From Baylisascaris procyonis (lineage: Eukaryota; Nematoda; Chromadorea; Rhabditida; Ascarididae): a DNA stretch of 64,000 nucleotides. Positions 11,211 through 24,953 of this stretch are shown one piece after another. The stretch lies in NCBI GenBank assembly GCA_037389465.1, contig JAZARR010000250.1, forward strand, positions 2,899,001 to 2,963,000, read 5' to 3'. The number at the start of each line of letters is the position of its first letter. Within the stretch, counting starts at the first letter, position 1. The translations under genes were made by a program, and so were the position numbers. A model generated the notes under the pieces. That model was not told where the DNA came from, did no database searches, and was given only the letters and a program-made list of their open reading frames with translations.

Positions 11211-14200
11211 CTCGTAGTTGGGGATTCAAGCGAAGATGGATCAAATCGATCTAAAAACTGATCAGCAATCACCACAATGCCAAAAACTATTGACCGTAAT
11301 CGAAAGTGATGGCAGCAAATGAATAAGTTGCTAACAATAAACAAATAAATAATTTCATTACTAAACAATTTTAATAAACAAAAATAAAGTGGGTGAAGGA
11401 AACGAATAAGTTGCTAAAACTTGGGAGCGATTCTAGAAACAAGACAAATGACCTGGCCAAATACGCTAGTCACATAACAACAGTTCAGCACTTTTCAAAC
11501 AGAAAGGGGAGAGAGGTGGGTAAAGGTGACAGAGAGGGAGTTTACTGAACATTTGGGAAAACAAACGTTCAAAGAAACATGTAATCAATGCAGAGAAATA
11601 AACACACCTTATCCTACGGTTGAATAAATGGTGAATTAAAACGATATTAAAATGTTTTTTGGTGTTGTATAAATGAAATGACCCCAAACTTTCAGAATTA
11701 AAGTAAAACAAATGATCGTTGGTAAATACGCTGGCGCAATCTCCCTCGAAAGCAATAGATCCTTCAAGTCGGATTGCAGCAATGACTGCAACAAATACTG
11801 CCGGTATGTTACCGTAACAAAAAAACCCCGTCTTGGAAACCTTGTCTTCTGGTTTCATGAGTGCTTTAGAACGAAATACTTGAAGACCTATCCTGACCTT
11901 TATTAGTACCGATAAGGTTACATGTGCTATACCCGTACTGCGCCCTTTCAAAGAAAAACCACCTCCTTCAATGATATTTGATACACGATGCTCCCAAAAC
12001 GATAAGCAGACATGTGTCTATCATTTCTTTGAATCTAGATGCACTATTAATATACGCGCTATTGTGCGGCTATAAAACCAAATAATGACTAGATGCAATT
12101 TTATTCTTTCAAAACCAAATAGAGAAACTATTAGAAATGCCAAGTAATAACTAGACTTTCTAGAGCTTAAAATAGAATTATGGGCATGTAAATGAATAGG
12201 ATTGTCAACATTTCTTTGTATACTCAGAGAAAGCGATCTAAATAACGCAAAATCAAAGCGAATAACCACAATGTGACCATCCAGAAATTCACTAATAGAT
12301 TCCTATGCTTTTAGCGATATAGTGGAAGTGAATTTGGGATTAAAATCGTTGGCAAAACTATCTATGCCTCGCGATGAATTTGCAACTGTATAAACAAATG
12401 CAATCTGCAAAAGGTTTATCGTTAAACAAAGTCATACACTCAGATCACCAATAAATATTCTCTATAATACTACTTACTTTTATAATTACAAACAAAACAC
12501 CACTAAATACTCGCTACCAAAGTAATCAAACCCTAACGATTATAAACAAATAACGAAATATTTGAAATACAATCAACATGATTTCATTTACAAATAGTGT
12601 ACGATTCGCCACATTTCTTGAAAATCCTTTGAAAATTAACATTAAATTTAACAACACAAAATCGCTAGAATAGAAGACGCATCATCAACTGAATGGTCCA
12701 GACTTGATTTATGATTTAGCTGGATGAGGTCGTTGAGGATTTAATAGAGTTTAAAAAACGCTGGACTTAATTTTTTATAAATTTCAAGAGTTTGAAAGTG
12801 AAAAGATTAGAAATAATGAGGGCAGGGAAGGGGAAGGATGGGTGGGGAAGGGGGTATGGGAGTGGGGAAACGAAGAAATGAGCAAAGAGATTAATCGGAA
12901 TTCTGCATTTTTATTGGCAAACCTAACAAATCACTGTTGCATTTTTTGCAGCCTTGCATAATTTATAGTCGACTTTTTCTCCGTCGTTTAGGAATCTTTA
13001 TAATTGAGCAAGTATTGACGGATGAAAATATACAGGAGAAATGCATACTGATGTTGTTATTCATAAAAGAGAGCGCCGAATTCACTTAGAATAAATACTC
13101 TACAAAACCAACTAGCGTTGGCTTTTTAATTTTTTTTTTTAAATTTTTGCTTAAAAACATTATGGCCGCATCGTGTCTGCATGTGTATGTGTATGTCTGT
13201 TTGTCTGGCGTTCCCATTAACTTCAGTTGCCTAATTCGAGAAAGCTGTAAAGATGGAACTTCCTGGCGTACGATCTATCCCATTTAATTTCTAAACTGAA
13301 TTTCATTCTTATATCAAGTTGGATGTGGAAGAAAAAGTTGTATTCGCTAAGAATTCATATAGTCGATGGATCATTTATATAACACATTAACAAGTATTTT
13401 TCTTTTATTTTTGAATATATGTGTTGTTTGCCTAGTGGGATAGATCAGAACAAACTATATGCCGTGCCAGCCTGGCTGGTGCGCTTTCCTAGATGCCATT
13501 GTTCGTGGATAATAATATGTTGTTCAACAAATGAACAGAAATTTATGGGAAATAGTTTATTATAAAATTGGTATTGTTGTAGCAATGAATTGATGTTAGA
13601 AGAACGTAAAAGCAATATGTGAGCACAAATATTCAATAAGCTTTATAATCGGAGTATCTTTTAAAGAGCATTAATTATTATGCAAGTTTTAAATGTTTAT
13701 ATTTATTTGTAACCTTAAATATTCACATATAAGCTTTTCTTGTTCGTGAATTAAATCAATTAATTTCCAAATATTGGTAGTATAGCGTCTGCATTAGCAA
13801 GATTTAAAGATGAACCTCTCATCCCTCTCATATCGCCTTGTCTTACCTATGAATTATGTCAATGACCGCAATTTAGGAGACATGAACTCATGGTGGATAT
13901 GACTTTTGACATCAATGATACGATACGATTCCAGCAACGAGAATCGCTCTGTAGAACATTCATCAGTGATCGTAATAACGCACATTAAAAATCTCCCTTT
14001 GCATCTTATCTTTGCAGATCTATGCATTTCCCCAGTCAATTCGAGCTTCTGCATCAGTTTATTTGCTCACTTAATTAGACACATTGCTCAATGATGACAA
14101 ACTTCAAGTCGTTCTTAAACTAACAATCGTCGTCCTCGACGAAACATGAATATTTATCAATGGTAAGTTTTGCATCTTCCCTTTTATGATGCAAATTTTG

Positions 14201-14325
14201 TAAGTCAAACAATTCATGAAAGGAGGGAAGAAGGATTCTGTGAGGGAGTAGTGAGAAGGTAGAGATAGAAGAACAAAAGCGATCTTGAACACGAGTATAC
14301 AGTCACCATTACCCAATCAATATGA
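11211..14325. other. Spacer between the SNF5 and MIG-18-like genes
   Basis: About 3.1 kb without an exon I can support. It holds a 161-codon minus-strand open frame (11466-11951) that lacks recognisable motifs and is treated as chance, a purine-rich patch near 12820-12870 and short A/T runs. Confidence 0.4.
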
Positions 14326-14860
14326 TTATTTATAAGTTTCTTGTTGTTTCAAATAAAGCGATCGGCTTCGTCTACTTGGCGCTGCAGCGATGCATTCAGC
14401 GAGAGTATGTGCCTCACAATGAAAACGATGATAGAAGGTGGTCTTATCAATACGATAGCATCGATGCACTATACCACCCATTAATATATCTCGGCCAAGT
14501 TCTATAAACACACCACCCTCATCCACACAGCCTGAAAATAGAACATTCTTTGAGTGGATTAAATAGACCATTCTTTGAGTGGATTAAATAGAATATTCTT
14601 TGAGTGGATTTAGTAAACGCGAAATGGCGCTTTTAAATTTTATGCAGTTGAAAAATGTGTGAAATCGAGGATAATCTATACCTGAAAGGGGGCATATTTG
14701 AATGGACTGGAAATGAGCGCATACTGAGCACCCAAAATCATCGACTTTGAGAAGTCAAACGCTTAATTAACAGGAAAGATGTCTTTTGAGACCGCACGCG
14801 AGCCCTCATTTACATATGATATCAATTACATATATCTCCATTAAATCACTGTTCTAACCG

Positions 14861-14928
<68 letters not shown>

Positions 14929-17900
14929 CACATTTTATGCATATTTTCTAATCAATAGACTTGAGTTCATTATTTCTTCGCATTGTATAAATTTATTGCT
15001 AAAAAGTGACTTTAATTTTTTTAAATGATCCGAAGAGGATATAATCAATCAAATCAGTTCCATCCAAAATGATTCACATCGTTATCTCAAAAAACAAATC
15101 TTTAGAGAATCTGAAGAAAAATAATTTTTTTTAATGGAGTTCTTTCAGATATTTTTCCGTGGAATCTTCGAATTATCCTTAATGCTAATCGACTCTAACT
15201 TGCAAATATTTTTAGAAGCATATTTAAGGAAATAAATATGAACAATTTAAATGATTTTCTAATACTGCAAATTCTACTTTCAAATTTTTTCTTGGGGTTT
15301 TTTTCAGACCCAAATAATGTTTCACTATGTAAATTCCGACATCCGTTTATTTGCATGCTATCACGTACAGCCGAATGACATACATACACTCAAGTGGTCC
15401 ATCAATTACCAATGAAAGAATTTACTTAGTTTCGAATTATACCGCTTTTATCGATCGTCAATAGTCGTTTTTTCCTTACAAACGATATGAATATATTTCA
15501 CATATGAGTTTTAATGCAATCAAATGCGACTCACCGAGCACCTTAAGTGTACCATCGGAACTACACTGATATCTAATGTGCTTTTCAGTCCAAATTTGGC
15601 CTTCATTAAAGAATTCATCGTCTTTCTTGCAGCCAATCACTGAAATTGTCATGATGGAATATGTGTTGTCTAGTCATTATTCAAATAACTAAGATATCTG
15701 CTCATAGAGATGATATTATAATTGCCAAAATTTCATATTCCCACAAGCTGAACGTATCATCTCCGCATAGCTCCTCTAAGCAATTTGTCGAATGTTTTGT
15801 TGCGATATCGAAATTGCCAATCCCGAATGACGTCAGAGTAGATCAATTCATCGGTATTTTGATTCAATCAAAAACTTTCTCCTCATCCTGCATCCTTTAC
15901 GCGTTAATTCGGTTACTTCACTTTCTCAACATTATTCAACACAGTGCAGTATCCCACATATTGAATATGATCGTTATCGATTTATTGATCAGCTAATGAT
16001 AACAACTTATTTAAAACGATGCACTTACAATTCACCGAATATCGTACTTTGCCTTGTGATAATAATTCACAATTGTGACGATAATGGGCAATCACACGAA
16101 CACTTCCCAATGGTATTATTTCATCTGTATTTTGTATATAACAACCTATAAAATGCTATTATATAATTCTGTATGTACTGATTAAATCGAATAAAGTTAT
16201 TAGCTCATATATTAAACAATGATAAAATTTTTACCTTCTGTAATTGATCGAGATATATCAATTTTTTTTTTCTCAAACGGAAATTTGTTATGCGATCACG
16301 TTAAGTGATAAATTTTCAAATTTTTGATGATTTCTAAAATTTAGAGAAATTCAATTTGCAATGAATTCATTACCGACAATTGAGATTCCATCTTTTTGAC
16401 AGATAAGCTGAAATGATCCATTCCTGAATCTATCACCAACGATATAATGAACACCATTTTCGAAGCATGTCGACTCTGAAATGAAAAGCAATTGAAATCA
16501 AGCAAATAATGATTGGAGGCAAGGCTTGATTGAAGCTTACAGATATCGATTTATCGATTTATCGATCGGTAACTTATTGAGACATGTTCACAGATATATT
16601 GCTAAAATATAGTCGAATTTGTGAGAGCACTAAAGTGGAATAGATGACGTCATTTCCCATTTAATATCTGCGAAGAAGAAAAACTTCCTATTCCAGGGGC
16701 TAGATTCATGCCCATTTATGCGATTAGATAATAATAACTCTTATTTTGTTTATATCTCGACGGTTGATACAGCTAACGTTCAATGATACGCATACAATAC
16801 AGAAATATCGTAGAATTTTTAATTCAACCTAACCGCATCAATTATAATTGAATCGGGTGAGATTCGACGTTCATTCTTCGAATATCAATCACTCGTTTTG
16901 GGTATCATTTGTCATTCGCAACTTTATATGATTAAATGAGTTGAAATATCTCTCGAAATGACATCCCACAATTCTCATACACTATTAGCATTCACTATTT
17001 TGCAAGAACGATGGTCGTCTATGATGAGGGATTCCAACAGAAATATAAGGATTCTTTGGAAGAATATGTAAATTTCCTGATGAGCTGATGGGATTTCTTA
17101 TAAAGCTGAAAAGCGCGAATATCGCTTGTGGTGAATGTTTAAGCTGTAAGGATTTAATTATAGTGCTGTAAAATGCAATATCGGGCAAGTTATACTCGAT
17201 AAATGAGTGTTGGGATCGTGCGATGTTATTAGCGATTCACTAGAAAACTCTAGTGGTTCCCTACTAAAGTGGACGAATCGTTTGCAGTGCTATAGCGGTT
17301 TGTTACTGTGATAATTTATCAGTCTATCATAGTAACGTCTAAGAGACTATGAGGCTACTAGAAATTCACAGCAAAGATGAAACGATTTCATATAAAGCTG
17401 TGCAAAATTACCTAAAAGTCTGTAGATATTCCCTGAAAAATCATAAAGTTATTGCATATATCTGTTGTGATTCATTATAAGGCTATAGAAATGCCCCAAA
17501 GGTTGCAGCTATTCTCTTTGAGGTTATAATAATACAGATACTGTAGGGATTCCCAATAAAATTGCAACGGTTTTTTGAATATGTCTAGCTATATGTGCTA
17601 TAAACGACGAAGTGCAAAGATGGAAGAGGGTTTGTTGTGCAAAGATTTACCTTGTTCGTAGGTAACCGTATCGCCATGAACGGTGCATTTATGTTTTATT
17701 CCATTACGAATGAACATACGACCGACATGTATAACCGATTTATCATCTGCTATGCAAGCTAGAATAATAACGCATTATCCACTAGTAGAGCGTTCGAGTT
17801 AAGCATTTTTTTCTTCGTTTAGAAAAAGGAATCAATAAAGAGAGAGTTTCTTTCGAAATAATTAGAATTATTTGATACTAATAATGAACTACACTTTTAT

Positions 17901-20330
17901 TAGACCAGCTAACTTTTATTAAAGAGTAAAAATTTTGTTGAGTGATAAATTTTTAATTAAAAGACAAATTTTATGAAAATGAAACGCTAGGAACAGCAAA
18001 AAAAAAGATCGGATATGATGGAAATTTTTTGGTGAATTATTCTACCTCAATGACTATTTTTTACCGTTTTTCCGACGAAAGTCATCTGTATTCAGCGAGT
18101 TTTTTTTCTTTTTAGTTGTAAAAAAATTTCACATCGAAAAATTATAACGTTTGAAAATATTTACTGCATGAATATCTAACTAATATAATCGATTTGCGAT
18201 AAAATAAGCATTTAATAACTAACCAATAACTTCCGAGGTTCCATTATTACATTTATAATGGAAATTGCCTTTTGTGAAGCTTTGTCCATGTTCATGTGTA
18301 CCAATTCCAGTGACTATACATGGGAATGGTGGTTGTGGTCCATTTGATACTAAAAATTCGGTGATTTCTTTCAATAATCCATTCATATTATTATGAAAAT
18401 GAAAATGATAAATGAAATTATTTATGCTTCAAATATATATTTTAATATTTAAATATGCTATTTAGAAGGAAATATTAAATCTAGAATATTATATTATAAA
18501 ATCTATAAATTTGCAATCGTTGGTTATAATTTGCTAATATTATAAACTCAAATGAAAATGAATTGTTCGCTTCTTTAAATCTATTTCAAGTGCATATAAA
18601 ATCAATAAATACCCTCATTACATGTTCGTTAAATTGAATAATATCTTTCATAGATGACAAATTATTTAAGTTTACAAAATAAAACGATGAGAAAATAGAA
18701 CAATTTCATAGCGATTATTTTCAGTAATCTTCATTTGCAAATAAAATTTTAGTTTCATTGGCATAAAATTTGCGGAGAAAAAACTTTTAATAATTGGAAA
18801 AAAAATTAGAAAAAATCTGAAAATATCTGAAAAAAAACGCATATAAAATTTTTTAAACCAATATATTCTTATAATTATTTTAGGTTTTTTTTTTTTTGGA
18901 AAAAAATTCTATTATTTTCGTTTATAAAAACTTCCAACAACGTTGTTGAAAAATTTCTTTTTAACGTACAAATAAGATATATTGACCATATTGTCAACGT
19001 TTTACATCGAAATATTCAATAAAAAAATCTATCCTTGAAATGATGCGTATTAGAAACGATGAGAATAGTGACATAGATGTGCCGATGAGCGCTTTAAAAA
19101 AAAAGACACAAAACGAATATTTTTATAATGCAATTTGAATGATTGTTGACTTTTTAAGATTGAACACACATCCGTTTTCAATAAAAAAACATATTTGAAA
19201 TTAAAGGAAATGCAAATTCCTTTTGAGGATAATCGATAAGGCGGATATATGTTCGATGCTTATCGAATTGATAAAGAAATAACACAATTCTTGACAAATA
19301 TAATCAAATAGCGTAAAAGAATTATCACTTCAAATCCCGAATAATCACCTCTAAGGAGTGCTAAGAAGAACTTATCAATATAGCCAGTCAACTACTCATG
19401 GAATACTTACTGGGAGTGGTAGATATGTGAAGAGATCACTTCAATTGATCGGATTCTATTTATGAAAATTTTATGATTCTAGAGTCTCAAGTGCTAAATT
19501 ATATCCATGAAGATGACCATATATTGTGATGCATTGAAATATAATTTCGCAGCGATTTCACGCATTGAAATTTCATAGATCACAATGAAAAACGCCATAA
19601 AATGATACAAGATGGTGCTCTTAGTACATAAGTGTAATTCAATCTATTCTTGAGTGCACGTCAATAGGCGTCTACACCAATTGTGACGAACCAACAATTA
19701 TCCAACTCTAAATTATTCCACCTATATCCTCTAGCCTCTTTCTTTTACGCTCTAGGGACCTATATACATGTGCAGCATTATTTTATTTCCGGTGCTATCA
19801 AAAATACAGCCTTATCTTAACATTCATTTCGTAATTAGCCCAATATGCTTGCGAGACCTTCTCGAAGGCATTATAAATAAAGGTTGTCATTTGAATTTTT
19901 CAATTATTTCATCCAACTAAGCTTTATTATACATTTATAAACTTCCAATGTAGTTGCAGAAAAAAAGTTCCCGATCACTGAAATATGCCTTTTGATTTAT
20001 TCAAAAGGACGTTAGAAGGACGGAGATATGAAGAGAAGTTATTATTTCATCGAATATATTGAATTTTACAAAGCACAGTGATAGCAACCGGAAACCCATA
20101 GATTATTTATAGCCACAAATTTAAAATTGCATTGGACAGCAATGATATTAAAAACAATGAAGAAAAAAGTATTGAAAAATGCCACCTGCAGGAATTATAA
20201 CCTTAGTGTCGGATTGTGGATCGGCTCCATGTGGGAATAGCACAAAAGCGCTTTCACTATTCGTTTCGTCAGTTTCAAATGAAAGCGATAATGCAACAAA
20301 GAGTGTAATGAGTATTGTTGAATAAAACAT
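14326..20330 (-). CDS. Secreted protein of six two-cysteine modules, MIG-18-like (fibronectin type I-like repeats)
   Basis: Seven minus-strand exons join in frame to 302 residues: 20186-20330, 18224-18349, 17651-17758, 16374-16475, 16029-16145, 15535-15639 and 14326-14531. Exon 1 encodes a signal peptide (MFYSTILITLFVALSLSF) and a short linker. Each later exon is one module of about 35-40 residues on the pattern Cys - about six residues - Gly - hydrophobic/aromatic - Cys - Gly, for example ACIADDKSVIHVGRMF ending in KHKC, or GCKKDDEFFNEGQIWTEKH ending in YQC. The last exon carries an extra Cys pair and a basic tail. The pattern resembles the nematode abnormal-cell-migration protein 18 (MIG-18) repeat, a fibronectin-type-I-like extracellular module. 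That assignment is from memory of the family's spacing and was not tested by a search. All six introns are phase 1, so every module exon is symmetric. Function is otherwise unknown; an extracellular-matrix role is inference. Confidence 0.85.
14536..14610. repeat. Three tandem copies of a 25-bp unit beside a 3' splice site
   Basis: Copies at 14536-14560, 14561-14585 and 14586-14610 differ only at two bases (AGAACATT, AGACCATT, AGAATATT). On the minus strand the repeat supplies the sequence directly before the acceptor AG of the last exon of the MIG-18-like gene, so its pyrimidine-rich TTCTATTT has been triplicated. Confidence 0.95.
14862..14927. repeat. TA dinucleotide microsatellite, about 33 units
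   Basis: An uninterrupted alternating TA run, in the last intron of the MIG-18-like gene. Confidence 0.98.
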
Positions 20331-20347
20331 TCTGTGTTTATATTCCT
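20331..20347 (-). promoter_or_regulatory. Probable spliced-leader acceptor upstream of the MIG-18-like gene
   Basis: On the minus strand CTTATTCCAG ends at 20346, and the start codon follows 15 bases later. Position and shape match a trans-splice acceptor. Confidence 0.4.
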
Positions 20348-20492
20348 GGAATAAGCAAAATACAACTCGTTGTTAAAGTTGCACTTCGAAATATTCACGA
20401 TGATCAGCGACATTCCCATGAGTACAAATTTAGCTATAATCTCTTCCATTATTTGACGATCAAAAAATTTGCCCGCGGGTACAGGCGACCCC

Positions 20493-20566
20493 GCTATCTT
20501 TCGCTCAATGGTGCAACATTAGCTCTGTAAATGTAAGGTGGCGGGTTTCAACCAGCCGATATATAA
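20493..20566 (+). ncRNA. Degenerate tRNA-like sequence (tRNA pseudogene or tRNA-derived short element)
   Basis: The segment has a D-arm-like CGCTCAATGGTGCAACATTAG (close to an internal A box), an anticodon-arm-like stem ACATT/AATGT around a nine-base loop containing TGT, and a T-arm-like GGCGGGTTTCAACCAGCC (close to a B box). The acceptor stem does not pair properly and the anticodon loop is too long. It is probably a decayed tRNA(Thr)-like copy or the head of a tRNA-derived SINE, not a working gene. Confidence 0.35.
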
Positions 20567-23474
20567 CGTTTTGCATTGCTCACTAAAAATGGTTAAGATC
20601 TGATTCTGAGCAAAACTAAAGTAGTTGACTGTAATATATAACATAAACTATACATTTGTAATGTTTTTTGTGACGTTTTGTTTAATTTTAATTATATAAT
20701 ATGGGAGATAATAATGAAAATATGAATCGTTTAATTCAAATATAGTAATGTGTTTTTAATTAAAACATGTAATTGATAATAAAATTACTGCTAGAGCGAT
20801 AAAATTATCGGCACATTAAGAGCAATAAAATGAACAAAATTTTGTTGAAATAATGAAAATTGTCAAGACAATAATCTCATTCGAGAAACATAAAAAACAT
20901 TGCGAAAAGTAACGAAAAAAAAAACTGTCGGAAAATGTGTTTCAGAAATATGCGCGAAGGAAATTGCAGAATTCTGCTAATTTTCGAACAAAATTTTTCG
21001 AACTCATTAATGTTTTTTTTTTTGAATAGAAATACATAAATTTGCATTTTTGGCAGGAAAATCTACAATACAATAAAAAATTACAACATAAATACAAAAA
21101 AAAATAATAATGCAATAATACGCAATCACATAGAAAATAAAATAATTTAGAGATGTGATAAATGGAAATGAATTATTTCACTAACTGCATCTATGCACAA
21201 TGTATGTTAATTGAAATAGCCTTTCCCTAACGAATTTATATACTAATTGAAGCAAAGAAGCTCAAGTTGCGTTCATTCGTCGGCAATCATTCAATGCTGC
21301 CTAGTAGAGATGGTTTCGAGTATGATTTATAGTAAGACATTACGAGAAGGATTTTACAGTTAGACAGTACTAGTATGACACAAAAGTGGTCAATGGGGAA
21401 GATAATATTAGTAAGGAAGACCTCAACAGAGAGGGTGGGAGATGAGAGGGCCTCATATATGATGTATGACAGTCGGTATCTTCGAAAAGTGGGTGGAGAG
21501 GTGTGATTGAAAGATGATTTTCATAGTGAACAACGAGGTTTGTATCTGTTGAATAGCGATGACCTTTGTGATGCGAAACGTTCACGCTTTTTTTTTTCAT
21601 TTAGAAATATTCTTTCATTGAAATTGAAAGTGAATTATTTTTTAAAACAATCAATTTCAGGCATTGTTTTCTGAATACGCAAACTCGCAACGTTTTCATC
21701 AATTCTTAAATGCTGTAACGAGGAGCCGTACGTTGGATCAATAACGGTCTTCAAGGTCAAATTATTGCACAATTGCAACTTTTCATCTAAAAACTGCATT
21801 ACTGAGACGTTTGTATCTATGAGTGTATATTTGTGTGTATGCAAATATGCATACACATTTATTTATTTATTTTTCTATTTATTTTATTTATATATTTATG
21901 CGTATATTTAAGTTCATATTTATATGTTCAGAATTCTTCAATAAATCTCCAATAATTGCATCAGAATTTCATAAAGAAAATGCAGCATATAGAATTTATT
22001 CTTGCAAAAGCTCTTGCAAAATATTGATGTCGTTAAGCGTGATTCTCACAATTTTGTTACCTGACTAAAAGAATCGCCATATATATATTTTTTTTTCAAT
22101 ATAGAAAATCATCAAGTGAAAACCATATTATTTTTATCACTATAAGAGTGGAATGCTACTCTCACATACTTCATATACTTCATACTGATTAAAGCAAATG
22201 TGATAGTACTTTGAGAGGAACCGCTTTGAGCACTTACAGTATTAGCCATCCTATATTTCCGTTGAAAATCTTTTTTTTTTAAGACTCAGTAAGCCTTATA
22301 ACCAGCTAAAACCTCCTTAAAACGCTTTTATAAATTCCTATGACATTGAATTTCTCGAGTAGAATTTCAAAAAATAAGATAAAATATGCATTGAAGATAA
22401 TCGATAAAATCGACAAGCAAATTGGAATGTGAGTCATTTAATTTGTACTCTTATTGCATCAATGATTACTTAGTTTTATGTTGTCTTCTTTGTGATATGT
22501 GCAAATATCATTAGATGTCCTTGAAAATTTTTGATTACTTTACAAATATTTGTCAATATTTCGAGTCTTGCACTCACTATGAATTGATTCATTTAAATTC
22601 AATGTTGTATGTCCCATCCATCTACAAATATTACGGTTTTGATTTAATATAAATAGCTAAATGACAACGAAATAATTTCACGTCGCTGTTTTTTTAACCG
22701 AATTAATCTTAGCAAAAAGCAATTGTAATCGTCTAATAACTCAATTCTAATAAAAGACGATCTTAGTGAAAGATAGGACGATAGGAGTGATCATATAAGC
22801 AGCAATATGCCAACACTTCAATAAATGAACCAAATTTATAAGAACTATGAAATATACTTTAAAATGAGCATTAACTTTAATAATTATAGACAATTTCATG
22901 TCAATTGACGAGTTGTTAAACAGCACAAATTAATTTATTAAAATGCAAATTATGAAAATTTAAATATTACAAATAAATAAAATTTGCATAAAACATTTCA
23001 ACATTACTAGCTATAATACCTTATACAGCGTATAAAACTTGGAGCAGAGTATAGAGGTGATAAAGCGTCTCGACAAGAAATCTGTGATGACTGATTTTAA
23101 ATAGACGTCTTCGAGCAAACAGAGGATCATTTGTAACGAATAAATAGAATGCCTTGAGGTTTTAGAGTCTTTTGTTTCATATCTATTAGTGCAGAGACAC
23201 TGACCTACTGCAGAAGTGTTATGCATAATTAGTGCCAAACATCAACTTAAAGATAAATTTATTGGAATAATTTTATAAAAACCCGTAATATGAATTTCAA
23301 ACAAACCCGACGATGTTACTAAACAGTTCAGATTATTGAAAAACTTCATGCGAAAAGCAGTATAGATTCATGGGAAACATAGCATATTGCCAAACAAAAC
23401 ATAACACATCATTAATTAATCATTATAAAAGTTTATTTCATTGAGTAGTTACATAGCCGATATTTAAGAATGGG

Positions 23475-23544
23475 ATCGGCCAATGAAAACGTAATTGGGA
23501 AGTCATCGCATCGGCCAATGAAAACGTAATTGGGAAGTCATCGC
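23475..23544. repeat. Exact tandem duplication of 35 bp
   Basis: Two identical copies, 23475-23509 and 23510-23544, each starting ATCGGCCAATGAAAACGTAA. A third partial, mutated copy (ATCG..AATGAAAAC) follows. The unit contains CCAAT. Confidence 0.95.
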
Positions 23545-24945
23545 ATCGATAATGAAAACTATGAGTGATTATTGCCCAAAAATGATTTATTCTAAATAAA
23601 CAAAGAAGAATTTCGGCAAGTAAACGAGAAGTCGCTCAGGTCAAGAAAATTTTTCGCTGATCAGATCCAAAGAGGGATCAGTCTATACCATTTTTCTCAA
23701 TTTTTGCATGCGGATATAGCGATAATTTCAAAATAATGACATCATAAAATAGAACAAGACAAAAATTCAAAGATTTTTCTTTTCATGTAGAAATTGGTAA
23801 GTCGGCGTTGGATTATCGGCTAAACTTAACTTGCATTCTTCGTTATTGAAAAAGAATTGAAAATCATTTACTTCACTTCAGATCGTTGATAGATCATTTA
23901 TAAATATTTGAGTGTAATTATTTCTCATTACCTCACATATATTTTAAATTGTTTCATTTTCAATGAGTCTTCAAACGATTGCTTTTTAAGCATTTGAATC
24001 ATAAAATATTCGATGACATTAAGCTACTCTTTGATGATTCTACTTGTACTTTTTTACGAAAGCTATATTACGACAAAGATCTTCGTTCATTCGTCGGCTC
24101 AGAATAGCTCTTTAATAAGCTTACTTATCCTGTGATTGCCGTTTATTCTTCCTATCCATAACTTCTTTGCAGATAAATTCCCACACAAATTCAGTGATTG
24201 TAGCGTATAGCTACTCAACAATTTTTCTATGTCGTTTTCGCGCCTTCAACGATCGTTTATCGCGGGAAAGCACATTAACCTGGGACGAATTCTATGGATG
24301 AGTATTTGTTGTTGTTAAGCTGTATGTGTTATTCATCGGTTGTGAAGTATGACTGGAACATTCGAAACTTCTTTTTGAGCTTGGAAGGTTTACTTTTGGC
24401 CAAGTTTTATCTTTATTATACACGAACTTGTCATTTGATTATATGCTTCATTTATAGCACATTGAAATATTTTAATAAATGTAGAGAGATAACAGGTTAT
24501 AATAGAAGTGATAACTTCCAATATGCGGAAGTTCTTCTAATAGGTTTGCAAACGCTGATTTTGTTGTTGCGCAGTTTTTACTGTGGAAAATATTGCAATG
24601 GGCGTGAGTAAAATTTGGTAACGATCGCGACTAAAATCAGGACCGCTTGATTCACAACCATGTGGACGATGAACCGAAAGATTTTGCCTACCGGATTCAA
24701 GTAGACTGAAGGTGATCCCGACCAAGACATAATTCATTCCATATTGTAATAAGTCAAATCAACTGCTGCTCGCGATTGCAGTTGAATTCTGATTTAACGT
24801 TCGCCACACGAAAACATTTCGAGTCATGGTCTATAACGATTTTGATCCCAGCTCGATTATGATTGTAGAGCAGTTTGACTATGATCGTAGAACAGTGTGC
24901 ACTATGAAATGCTCTTGTAAATGTCGCTTTGATACTACGATAGGG

Positions 24946-24953
24946 TATATAAG
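24946..24953 (+). promoter_or_regulatory. Candidate TATA box upstream of the USP-OTU gene
   Basis: GGGTATATAAGAAC lies about 390 bases upstream of the USP-OTU start codon, at the beginning of the less AT-rich leader region. A TATATAAG match is weak evidence in AT-rich DNA; its position at the composition change is the only added support. Confidence 0.25.

Noticed and set aside
11466..11951. 161-codon open frame on the minus strand between the SNF5 and MIG-18-like genes
   Set aside because: No recognisable domain, no splice partners and no start context; the opposite strand is also open over part of it. Treated as chance.
14862..14927. TA runs considered as CRISPR-like or promoter TATA elements
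   Set aside because: They are plain dinucleotide microsatellites; no spacer structure, and positions are intronic or intergenic in a eukaryotic genome.
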